DNA of 9,384 bases from JALTID01 sp027004335 [NCBI: bacterium] (lineage in GTDB: Bacteria; JALSQH01): NCBI GenBank assembly GCA_027004335.1, contig JALTID010000151.1, positions 1-9,384 on the forward strand, read 5' to 3'. Positions 1 through 5,840 of the stretch are shown here, in pieces. The translations under genes and the position numbers were made by a program. Numbering within the stretch: the first letter of the stretch is position 1; each line of letters opens with the position of its first letter. The notes under the pieces were generated by a model. The model was not told the DNA's origin and did not search any database. It was given only the letters and a program-made list of their open reading frames with translations.

Positions 1-221
1 TAACTCTGCCTTCTCCCTGGGGTGTGGGAGATAAAAGTACAGGTGTCTGGGTGGATGGGAAAGGTAATATTTGGGTAGTCGCTATGGATGTAAATTCAGG
101 AAAGATGGTTAGCGGGAAGATTCACTCAGGTTTAAATGTCATAAAGGTAAGGTATGGAATATTGAGGATCTTTGAAGAAGATGGTAAATATACAGTGAAG
201 TTGATAGGGACGCTGAGGTAA
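1..221 (+). CDS. C-terminal part of an unidentified protein (5' end outside window)
   Basis: An open frame runs in from the left edge (first full codon at 3) and stops with TAA at 219-221, leaving about 72 residues. A GTG at 24 could be read as a start, but the frame is open upstream of it with no clear ribosome binding site, so a truncated longer gene is more likely. The tail is rich in short beta-strand-like stretches with Gly and Asp turns (GVWVDGKGNIWVV, then VRYGILRIFEEDGKY). This would suit the last strands of a beta-rich extracellular or propeller-like domain, but I recognise no family. It has no cysteines and no membrane segment. Function unknown; that it is coding at all is inferred from the open frame and plausible composition. 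Confidence 0.45.
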   Translation, partial: TLPSPWGVGDKSTGVWVDGKGNIWVVAMDVNSGKMVSGKIHSGLNVIKVRYGILRIFEEDGKYTVKLIGTLR

Positions 222-247
222 AAGCACTCGGTTATTAGAGTATTGGT

Positions 248-676
248 GAGGCAGTTGTCAAAAATTTTGTGTAAAAATGTAGTTTCATGCTAACTTCTCC
301 TTGTGTAAATTCTCTGATGTGTTGGTTGTTTTATACGGCTTCTTATTTCTTTAGGAAATTGGGTAAATGTGAGGTATCTATCTGCATCTTCTCTTAACTT
401 CTTTGCGAAATGAGGATGTTCTTTAGAAATGTTATTTAACTGGCGGTAAATAAAATTGCTTTCTTTACCTCATTATCTCCTTTTCTGATATCAAGCACCT
501 TAGCATCCATGGATATAAAAAGCCAAAATGAGAAGCCCATGGGGTAAAATCCGTTCTTAGAGTCTTGAATCACTTGTAAATGAATGTCTCTTTCTATCTC
601 TTTCTATCTTCATTATAAGTTTGAGAATTGCAGAAAGTAAGGTCTCTGTCAATTCTTTTGTAGCAATTGCCTGCAT
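248..676 (-). pseudogene. Decayed IS256/Mutator-family transposase remnant
   Basis: This stretch has no intact gene, but its reverse complement shows three pieces of one transposase in order. From an ATG at 676 comes an N-terminal piece beginning MQAIATKELTET. In a second frame (about 570-436) are a DSKNGFYP motif and the segment SMDAKVLDIRKGDNEVKKA, which resembles the first catalytic Asp region (LDA..VKVR) of IS256-type transposases. Back in the first frame (about 460-290) is a C-terminal piece with LREDADRYLTF and FPKEIRSRIK, like the conserved tail of the family. Most of the catalytic core is missing and there are at least two frame changes. Bases 248-279, including GTCAAAAATTTTGTGTAAA, look like the terminal sequence of such an element; no matching inverted copy is seen near 676-720. 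The pieces are recognised by eye, without a database comparison. Confidence 0.62.
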
Positions 677-704
677 TGACTTTTTATTTTTCTCATCTTA
701 AGAT
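676..704 (+). promoter_or_regulatory. Candidate sigma-70-type promoter for the TatT-like gene
   Basis: TTGACT at 676-681 (5 of 6 to the -35 consensus) and TAAGAT at 699-704 (4 of 6 to the -10) are separated by exactly 17 bases. Transcription would begin near 711, just at the AGAGGG ribosome binding site, giving a very short leader before ATG 718. The -35 overlaps the first codon of the antisense transposase remnant, so it sits at the edge of the mobile-element scar. Supported by pattern and position only. Confidence 0.4.
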
Positions 705-717
705 AAAAAAAGAGGGA

Positions 718-1545
718 ATGGTGAAGAATGTTATTTTGATTTTTACGGCTTTAATTCTAGTGAGCTCATTTTTGAATCCTCTGTATTCTTATAATTATCC
801 GGACTGGACGAAGGCTCAAAGGTATCTTTTTGGTGATCTTAAAAAGATGGAAGAAGCTCTTCCATTTTATATTAAACTTGCTGAGAAGAATAAAAATGAT
901 TACACTGCCCAGTGGAAAGTAGCGGAATTATGTTACTATTTATGGGAAAATTATCGTTTTGGAGGTAATCTTGCTGGTCAGTGGAAGGCAGCTAAAAATG
1001 GGTATTACTATGGGTGGAAGGGTGTTTTGTTAAACCCTAATGGGATAGAAGGTCTCTTCTGGTATGCAGCAGATAAAGGTGTCTGGGGAATTTTGAATGG
1101 ACCTTTGAACAGCTTAAAAGAAGCGGTAAAAGTGAAAAAATATCTTTTTAGGTTGAAATCACTTGATCCCCAGGCGAAGTTCGAAAAGGGAAGCTGGGCA
1201 AGGATTCTTGGTAAGGTATATGTTTTTTCTCCTCCTTTCCCTGTAGGTTTTGGAGATGTTACAGAGGGGATAAGGATATTAACTTTTGCTGTAGAGAAAT
1301 ATCCAGATTATGGGATAAACAGAAACTTCCTTGCAGAGTCTTATATGGCAATTGGAAAGATTGATGTAGCTGAAAAATTATTAAAGAAGAATGTAGAGAT
1401 ATTGAAAAAAGCTGATCAAACTATCTATGTAAATCGCAGGGATCTGAGAATCGCCAGAAATCTTCTTTTACTTATTAGAGAATATAAAGGAAAAAAGGAA
1501 AACAGGGTACCTGCCTCTGTGATTTTAGAGGCGGAATACAGGTAG
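718..1545 (+). CDS. Exported TPR-repeat protein resembling TatT (TRAP transporter T component)
   Basis: A 275-residue protein. The N-terminus has a lysine followed by a hydrophobic run (VILIFTALILV, residues about 5-15) and a small-residue region near LYS-Y, so a signal peptide and export are likely. There is no lipobox cysteine. The mature part is helical with TPR-like units: one near residues 40-75, one ending in LLNPNG, and one near the C-terminus with FLAESYMAIGKIDVAEKLL. The order 'LDPQAKFEKGSWARILGKVY', then FSPPFPVGFGD, then a repeat with EKYPDYGINRNFLAE matches the layout of TatT-like proteins, which in Treponema accompany TRAP permease and binding subunits. No TRAP permease is visible here. 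ATG 718 is preferred because GAGGG lies at 712-716; GTG 721 is a close alternative. A TTG at 667 is in frame but would add a non-signal-like leader over the promoter. TPR character is fairly safe; the TatT link is inferred. Confidence 0.72.
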   Translation: MVKNVILIFTALILVSSFLNPLYSYNYPDWTKAQRYLFGDLKKMEEALPFYIKLAEKNKNDYTAQWKVAELCYYLWENYRFGGNLAGQWKAAKNGYYYGWKGVLLNPNGIEGLFWYAADKGVWGILNGPLNSLKEAVKVKKYLFRLKSLDPQAKFEKGSWARILGKVYVFSPPFPVGFGDVTEGIRILTFAVEKYPDYGINRNFLAESYMAIGKIDVAEKLLKKNVEILKKADQTIYVNRRDLRIARNLLLLIREYKGKKENRVPASVILEAEYR

Positions 1546-1653
1546 TTGATATGCTGGTGCTAGTTTCTAATCCCATATATTAGCTTATCTCTCCTGAGGG
1601 TTTGCTCTTGATTTTAAGTTATCACTGGTTAAATTATTTAACGGAGGTTGGAT
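1546..1653 (+). promoter_or_regulatory. Intergenic region upstream of the zinc-ribbon/hsp20 pair
   Basis: This 108-base gap should hold the promoter for the next two genes. TCCCATAT at 1571-1578 matches 7 of 8 positions of the heat-shock sigma-32 -10 consensus, and TTGATA at 1546-1551 resembles a -35, but the spacing of about 19-20 bases is longer than usual. A 5-base inverted repeat (CTAAT 1567-1571, ATTAG 1579-1583) brackets the same site. A second weak candidate is TTGATT at 1608-1613. A strong Shine-Dalgarno, GGAGG at 1643-1647, sits 6 bases before ATG 1654. No CIRCE element is seen. Which of these is used is unknown. Confidence 0.3.
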
Positions 1654-2073
1654 ATGAAGGAAAAAAAAGAAAAGATCAACGCTGAACTGGTAGAAAAACT
1701 GGAAAAGCTAAAAGAGGAGATCAAAAAAACGGGAGAGAAAACTGCTGCAGAAATTGATAAGACAATGCTGGAAATAGGAAAAGATTGGGAATATTTGATG
1801 AAGGATTTTAATGAATTTTTTAAGGATGCAGTTTCCAAGGAGCAGGTTAAGGATACGATAGCCAAAACAAAGTCATGGCTTTCTGAAACTATTAAAAATG
1901 TTGCTGGTTCATTGCTGAATATGGAGAAGGAGTTGTCAGAGCTGCATGAAACCGGCAATGATGCTCCAGCAGGTAAATATGAATGTATCAGGTGCGGTAG
2001 AACTTTTGAGCATAACGGTGGCCCTCTTCCACACTGTAAATTGTGTGGAGGAACAACATTTAAAAAGCTATAA
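1654..2073 (+). CDS. Small coiled-coil protein with C-terminal zinc ribbon (YbeL/DUF1451-like)
   Basis: A 139-residue, probably cytoplasmic protein with no signal peptide or membrane segment. Residues 1-30 are densely charged with a heptad-like pattern (ELVEKLEKLKEEIKK), followed by more helical sequence to about residue 95. The tail holds two CxxC pairs, Cys111/Cys114 (CIRC) and Cys128/Cys131 (CKLC), separated by a short loop containing a His and LPHC; this is a classic zinc-ribbon arrangement. The layout of a long amphipathic helix with 'KTGE.T..EID' and then a terminal zinc ribbon recalls E. coli YbeL and the DUF1451 family, whose function is poorly defined. ATG 1654 is chosen because GGAGG at 1643-1647 is ideally spaced; TTG 1648 would overlap it. 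The stop is only 30 bases before hsp20, so the two are likely co-transcribed. Zinc binding is inferred from the cysteines, and the family match is by resemblance. Confidence 0.78.
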   Translation: MKEKKEKINAELVEKLEKLKEEIKKTGEKTAAEIDKTMLEIGKDWEYLMKDFNEFFKDAVSKEQVKDTIAKTKSWLSETIKNVAGSLLNMEKELSELHETGNDAPAGKYECIRCGRTFEHNGGPLPHCKLCGGTTFKKL

Positions 2074-2103
2074 ATAAAAAACTAAAAGAAAGGGGGTGAT
2101 AGT

Positions 2104-2550
2104 ATGGCAATCACGAGATGGGATCCTTTCAAAGATCTTATGAGGCTACAGGATGAATTAAACAAACTCTTTGAAGATCAGATTGCCAGAAGAATTGGTG
2201 GAGAGGAGATTTATCCATCTTCATGGATGCCGCCTGTGGATATCTATGAAGATGAGAACAACATTACGGTAAGAGCTGATCTCCCCGGAATGGATCAGAA
2301 AGATATAGAAGTTAAGGTTGAGAATAACAATCTCATAATTAAGGGGGAGAAGAAATTTGAGGATGAAGAAAAGAGGGATAACTATCACAGGATTGAAAGA
2401 TTTTATGGCACATTTCAGAGGAGTTTTATACTCCCCGATACGGTGAATGTGGATAAAGTTAAAGCAGTCTACAAGAACGGGGTTCTTGAAGTAACAGTTC
2501 CTAAGAAACCTGAGAAGAAACCCAAACAGATCAAGGTGGAAGTCCAGTAA
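2104..2550 (+). CDS. hsp20: Hsp20/alpha-crystallin small heat-shock protein
   Basis: A 148-residue ATP-independent holdase that binds unfolding proteins in the cytoplasm and usually forms large oligomers. The N-terminal arm has the WDPFKDLMRLQDELNKLF type opening. The alpha-crystallin domain starts at PPVDIYED (43-50) and contains DLPGMDQKDIEV (59-70), the YHRIERFYGTFQRSF block (94-108) and the signature AVYKNGVLEVTVPK (121 to about 134). The C-terminal tail carries the I-x-V oligomerisation motif as Ile143-Lys144-Val145. Length is normal for bacterial class members. The start is secure: AGGGGGTGAT at 2091-2100 is a very strong ribosome binding site just upstream of ATG 2104. It follows the zinc-ribbon gene by 30 bases and is followed at once by a strong terminator, so it is the end of its transcript. 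Confidence 0.97.
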   Translation: MAITRWDPFKDLMRLQDELNKLFEDQIARRIGGEEIYPSSWMPPVDIYEDENNITVRADLPGMDQKDIEVKVENNNLIIKGEKKFEDEEKRDNYHRIERFYGTFQRSFILPDTVNVDKVKAVYKNGVLEVTVPKKPEKKPKQIKVEVQ

Positions 2551-2557
2551 TTGGTTT

Positions 2558-3514
2558 TCAGGCCAGCCCTACCGGGCTGGCCTTTTTTAATATCCATAGA
2601 AGAAAAATCCCACCTAAAAAGGCAGTTAAGATACCCACAGGTATTTCTCCCGAGGAAAGGATCACACGGCTCAGAGTATCGCTCCACACGATCAAAATCC
2701 CACCTCCCATGAAATTTAAGGGGATTGCAAATTCGCTTTTTCTTATTCCCCATCCCCTGAGGATATGTGGGACGATCAACCCGGCAAAGCCAATTGGCCC
2801 GGTAATAGAGACGATAATTGAAGTTAAGAGCGTGGCTCCTGCAACAGTGGCGGCCAGAAATAGTCCAAAATTTACTCCCAGAGTAATTGCTTCTTCCCTG
2901 CCCAGTGAAAGGATATTGATCTCTCTACTGATAAGAATCAGTCCCGCAATAATAAGAATTGAGATAGCATATATTACGGATAGAAGATCATAGCTCTCAG
3001 GGTAGATATTACCCATTAGCCAGTGGATGATTTCAATTACTTTTCCTCCGGGGGATATGTAGTACAGGAAAAGGATTACTGAAGAGAATATAACACTTAC
3101 TGTTATTCCTGCAATGATCAGGGTGTTCCTATCCATGATTTTTTTCTGTAATGCCAGAAGATATGCTATTATCACTCCTGTCATTCCTCCTACAAACGCG
3201 GTGAAGCTTCCCATGGCAAAACTTCCGCCAAGGAGGAGGGTGATTATAAAACCCAGTGATGCTCCTGAAGAGATACCCAGAGTGTAAGGAGTGGCAAGTG
3301 GGTTGACCAAGATGGTCTGAAGCAGGAAACCAGCTATTGCAAGATTACCGCCGGCGACCATACCCACCAGGGTTCTCGGTACCCGTAGAGTTAGAAGAAT
3401 TTTTCTATGGAATAGATCAAGATGAAACGGGTCTATGCTGATTTTGCCGATAAAGGGGGCAATTATAATTGTTGCCAGCCATGCAACTGTAATTACAGCG
3501 ATTTTTTTTCTCAC
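2558..3514 (-). CDS. FecCD/BtuC-type ABC transporter permease
   Basis: A 318-residue inner-membrane permease, the channel subunit of a type II importer for vitamin B12, haem or iron-siderophore complexes. Multiple hydrophobic helices run the length of the protein, close to the usual 320-335 residues. Family landmarks are LRVPRTLVGMVAGGNLAIAG (43-62), LVNPLATPYTLGISSGASLG (69-88), the ATPase-contacting segment GPIGFAGLIVPHILR (239-253) and the terminal block SSGEIPVGILTAFLGGIFLL (277-296). The GTG start at 3514 overlaps the TGA of the ATPase gene (GTGA, 4 bases), with GAGGA at 3525-3521 as ribosome binding site 6 bases away. The final residues KKASPVGLA are encoded by the terminator stem of the opposite hsp20 gene, only 7 bases from the hsp20 stop. 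Substrate cannot be told from the sequence. Confidence 0.95.
   Translation of the reverse strand: MRKKIAVITVAWLATIIIAPFIGKISIDPFHLDLFHRKILLTLRVPRTLVGMVAGGNLAIAGFLLQTILVNPLATPYTLGISSGASLGFIITLLLGGSFAMGSFTAFVGGMTGVIIAYLLALQKKIMDRNTLIIAGITVSVIFSSVILFLYYISPGGKVIEIIHWLMGNIYPESYDLLSVIYAISILIIAGLILISREINILSLGREEAITLGVNFGLFLAATVAGATLLTSIIVSITGPIGFAGLIVPHILRGWGIRKSEFAIPLNFMGGGILIVWSDTLSRVILSSGEIPVGILTAFLGGIFLLWILKKASPVGLA
2561..2588 (+). terminator. Intrinsic terminator of the hsp20 transcript
   Basis: GGCCAGCCC at 2561-2569 pairs perfectly with GGGCTGGCC at 2574-2582 around the loop TACC, and six T follow at 2583-2588. This is a textbook rho-independent terminator for + strand transcription, 10 bases after the hsp20 stop. 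On the minus strand the hairpin is followed by TGAAAACCAATT, with no U-tract, so it is not a good terminator for the opposing operon. The whole element lies within the last codons of the permease gene on the minus strand. Confidence 0.93.
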
Positions 3515-4302
3515 TTTTCTTCCTCTACCGGGATAGGGTATCTGAGAAGCGATATTACAGGTTTTTTAGTTCCGGGATAGAGAGTGTAATAAACCTCTAC
3601 CCCGAAGTACTCCTGGATATTTTTATATGTAAGAATATCTTCAGGGTTTCCTGATCTTTTTATTTCCCCTTTATACATTATTGCCACCGCGTCTGAGTAA
3701 AGGGAAGCTGTGTTGAGATCGTGCGTTACCATTACCATTGTTTTGCCCTGCTCTTTTAAATTCAGAATGAGATTGAGGAGAAGATTTATATGTTTTAAAT
3801 CGAGGAAAGTACCAGTTTCATCCAGTAGAATAACAGGTGTATCCTGTAGAAGTGCACGGGCAATGAGAACCATTCTCTGTTCTCCACCACTCAGGCTGCT
3901 AAATGGTTTCTTGAGTATAGCTTCTATACCCAGGTACATTACGGTTTTATCAAATAGTTCCTTATTTTTTGAGATACCCCCAAGTGGAGAAGAGTGGGGG
4001 TACCTCCCCATGCATATCACATCTTCCACCAGAAAGGGTAGTGCAGGATTTATGTTCTGTGGGACATAGGAGATAAATCTCGCCCTGTTTCTTGTAGATA
4101 GCAAATTTAGACTTTTGCCGTTCCAGAGAATCTCTCCCTCCCATGGTCTATAAATGCCTGCTATGAGTTTGAGTAGGGTTGTTTTCCCTGCACCGTTTGG
4201 TCCAACAAAGCTAAAGATAGTTCCCTCTGGAATTTTGAGATTTATATTGTTTAGTAATTTCTTGTTTTCAAAGCCAAAAGTAGTATCTTTTACTTCAAGC
4301 AA
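3511..4302 (-). CDS. ABC transporter ATPase, FepC/BtuD/FhuC family
   Basis: A 263-residue cytoplasmic ATPase that drives the adjacent permease. Motifs in order: Walker A GPNGAGKTT (34-42), Q-loop Gln82 in YVPQN, signature LSGGEQ (137-142), Walker B VILLDE (157-162), D-loop Leu167-Asp168 and switch His194 in VTHD. All catalytic residues are present. One oddity is the segment after Walker B: the usual DEPTSxLD reads DETGTFLD, so the common Pro-Thr is Thr-Gly. About 30 residues after the switch region form a short tail typical of metal-chelate importers. The start is TTG 4302, supported by AAAGGA at 4316-4311 eight bases upstream. It overlaps the binding-protein gene by 13 bases and the permease gene by 4, so the three are translated as a unit. 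Substrate is unresolved. Confidence 0.95.
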   Translation of the reverse strand: MLEVKDTTFGFENKKLLNNINLKIPEGTIFSFVGPNGAGKTTLLKLIAGIYRPWEGEILWNGKSLNLLSTRNRARFISYVPQNINPALPFLVEDVICMGRYPHSSPLGGISKNKELFDKTVMYLGIEAILKKPFSSLSGGEQRMVLIARALLQDTPVILLDETGTFLDLKHINLLLNLILNLKEQGKTMVMVTHDLNTASLYSDAVAIMYKGEIKRSGNPEDILTYKNIQEYFGVEVYYTLYPGTKKPVISLLRYPIPVEEEK

Positions 4303-5066
4303 TTTACTTTTCCTTTCAGTGGATTACCTAAAATTTTTCTTAAAATAATAACGGATTTTACAATTCCGGGTCCAGGTATTGTTAATTCCGGGTCGTTAAT
4401 TTTTTTTATGTTGAATTTTTCCAGGAGGGAATTATCTATTTTTTTCATAGAGAGGTTTAGCACAATATCTGGATTGAGTTTTAGAATGTCTTCAATGGAG
4501 AACTGAGGATATGGAATCCTGGATCTTACCACATTTATTCCCCCTGCCAGTTTAACAACCTCACTTACAAAACTTTTTTCGCCAGCTACAAAAAACTTAT
4601 TTCCAACAACATCCAGAATTATCACAACTCTTACAGATCTGCTATTTTTAACATTTATCTGTTTAAGGCAGTTTTTAATTTTTGTTCTTAATAGAATTGC
4701 CTTTTTTTCTATACCAAGGAACCTGCCAATTTTTAATATTGAATCCAGGATATCATCTATGGTCTGATCTTTTATCGTCAATGTTTTTATACCGAATTCA
4801 GATAGTTGTTTTAAATATCTTTCCTGGTATGTAGCTCCAATTACTTTATCAGGTCTTAGTGAAATTATCTTTTCCACATCTGGTCTATAGTAGGGTCCTA
4901 TTTCAGGTAATTTTTTTCTCCATGGGGGAAATCTTGTTCTTTCCGGTACCCCAGCAATCTCATTTCCCGTACCGAGATCATAGAGGATTTCATTTATTGC
5001 TGGAGTGAGACCAATTATTTTTTCTCCCCATACACTGGTGGGTAGAACTATGAGTGTTAAGATCAA
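4290..5066 (-). CDS. Periplasmic substrate-binding protein of the BtuF/FhuD type
   Basis: This is the capture subunit for the ATPase and permease that follow. With the start at TTG 5066 it has 258 residues. A hydrophobic leader (ILTLIVLPTSVWG) precedes the fold, which opens with EKIIGLTPAINEILYDLGTG, then FPPWRKKLPEIGPYYRPDVE and ISLRPDKVIG, the usual N-lobe of the TroA-like binding-protein fold. The C-lobe includes VVKLAGGINV and SIEDILKLNPDIVL. There is no lipobox cysteine. The start is uncertain. The frame is open back to ATG 5201, but that would lie inside rlmH and put 45 odd residues before the leader. TTG 5066 lies 2 bases beyond the rlmH stop (5069-5071) and CTG 5072 is another option; neither has a good ribosome binding site, so reinitiation after rlmH is plausible. 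It overlaps the ATPase start by 13 bases. Corrinoid, haem and siderophore are all possible ligands. Confidence 0.85.
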   Translation of the reverse strand: MILTLIVLPTSVWGEKIIGLTPAINEILYDLGTGNEIAGVPERTRFPPWRKKLPEIGPYYRPDVEKIISLRPDKVIGATYQERYLKQLSEFGIKTLTIKDQTIDDILDSILKIGRFLGIEKKAILLRTKIKNCLKQINVKNSRSVRVVIILDVVGNKFFVAGEKSFVSEVVKLAGGINVVRSRIPYPQFSIEDILKLNPDIVLNLSMKKIDNSLLEKFNIKKINDPELTIPGPGIVKSVIILRKILGNPLKGKVNCLK

Positions 5067-5068
5067 GA

Positions 5069-5476
5069 TCAGTGGTGATATGGATGTCCCGAGAGAATTG
5101 TGTGAGCTCTGTATGTCTGTTCCAGAAGAAAAAGCAGTGCCATCTGGTGTGGCAAAGTCATCCTGGAAAGTGAGAGAAAGTAGTTTCCTTTCTTTTTCCA
5201 TTCCTCCTTTACTCCATAGGGTCCACCAATTACAAATGTGATTTCCTTTTTTTCATTTTCCCATCTGTAAAGCAGTTCTGCAAATTTCTCTGATGAAAGT
5301 TGTATCCCGTTTTCGTCAAGAATAACTGTGAAGTTTCCCTCTGATGGTTTTGCATTCTCCGAATGGATCAGGGTGGTTTTCCACCTTCCGGAAATTCTTC
5401 TCATATACTCTTTCACCTGTTCCTGGCCCCACCATTCCCCGGGGAGTCTGGCAAGTAAGATTACTTTGATTTTCAT
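5069..5476 (-). CDS. rlmH: RlmH, 23S rRNA (pseudouridine-1915-N3)-methyltransferase
   Basis: A 135-residue SPOUT-class enzyme that uses S-adenosylmethionine to methylate pseudouridine 1915 in helix 69 of 23S rRNA on the assembled ribosome. Recognisable blocks are VILDENG (51-57), the knot motif IGGPYG (83-88), LSLSRMTLPHQM (101-112), the YRA element (122-124) and the diagnostic C-terminus HPYHH (131-135). It is about 20 residues shorter than the usual 155-160, the loss lying before VILDENG, where other members carry the variable segment after the first lobe; the cofactor knot is complete. ATG 5476 overlaps the rsfS stop (ATGA, 4 bases) and GGAG at 5484-5481 is the likely ribosome binding site. 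Pairing with rsfS is common in bacteria. Confidence 0.96.
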   Translation of the reverse strand: MKIKVILLARLPGEWWGQEQVKEYMRRISGRWKTTLIHSENAKPSEGNFTVILDENGIQLSSEKFAELLYRWENEKKEITFVIGGPYGVKEEWKKKGNYFLSLSRMTLPHQMALLFLLEQTYRAHTILSGHPYHH

Positions 5477-5838
5477 CTTTCTCCGATTTCTCCATCATCC
5501 TCCACACCATATTTTGGCGCATCAAACCAGAGATGTTCAAGGTCGTACAGCTCTCTAAATTCCTCCAGGAAGATGTGAGCTATAACATCTCCGTAATCCA
5601 TCACAATCCAGTGATTAAAGGGTACTCCTTCAATTCCCAGTGGATAGTAGCCTCTTAATTTCATCTTTTTCTCAATTTCTTCCATTATTGCACCAGCATG
5701 TGTAGTGGAGTTAGCAGTGGTCAGTACAAAGTAATCGGTTATAGTGAGCCCCTTCATATCCATTATGAGAGTATCTTTCCCTTTTTTGGCCCTTATAGTT
5801 TCAGCAATAACCTTGACTATCCTTGGTATCCTTCCCAT
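5473..5838 (-). CDS. rsfS: Ribosome silencing factor RsfS (YbeB/Iojap family)
   Basis: A 121-residue protein that binds uL14 on the 50S subunit and blocks subunit joining, lowering translation when nutrients are scarce. Family features are the opening IVKVIAETIRAKKGKD, the TDYFVLTTANSTTHAGAI block, GIEGVPFNHWIVMDYGDVIA and the ending FREFYDLEHLW-like stretch (here FRELYDLEHLWFDAP). Length is normal for the family, with a short acidic tail. I prefer ATG 5838 because GGAG stands five bases before it. GTG 5844 is in frame and would overlap the nadD stop by 4 bases, but it sits right against the same GGAG. The placement directly after nadD and before rlmH is a widespread bacterial arrangement and supports all three calls. 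Confidence 0.96.
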   Translation of the reverse strand: MGRIPRIVKVIAETIRAKKGKDTLIMDMKGLTITDYFVLTTANSTTHAGAIMEEIEKKMKLRGYYPLGIEGVPFNHWIVMDYGDVIAHIFLEEFRELYDLEHLWFDAPKYGVEDDGEIGER

Positions 5839-5840
5839 TT

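Noticed and set aside
223-246. CIRCE-like repeat (AGCACTC ... GAGT)
   Set aside because: The right half matches poorly (GAGTATTGG), the spacer is 8 rather than 9 bases, and no heat-shock gene follows directly.
667-717. TTG start at 667 for the TatT-like gene
   Set aside because: It overlaps the candidate promoter and adds 17 residues that spoil an otherwise normal signal-peptide start at 718.
1508-1544. Stem-loop TACCTG/CAGGTA with inner CCTCT/AGAGG at the end of the TatT-like gene
   Set aside because: It has a 7-base bulge and no T-tract after it, so I do not call it a terminator; it lies within codons.
1638-1958. 106-residue minus-strand frame opposite the zinc-ribbon gene
   Set aside because: Serine/phenylalanine-rich shadow of a lysine/glutamate-rich coiled coil.
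4290-5201. Binding protein starting at ATG 5201
   Set aside because: It would place 45 residues of unlikely sequence before the leader and overlap rlmH by 133 bases; kept only as an alternative.
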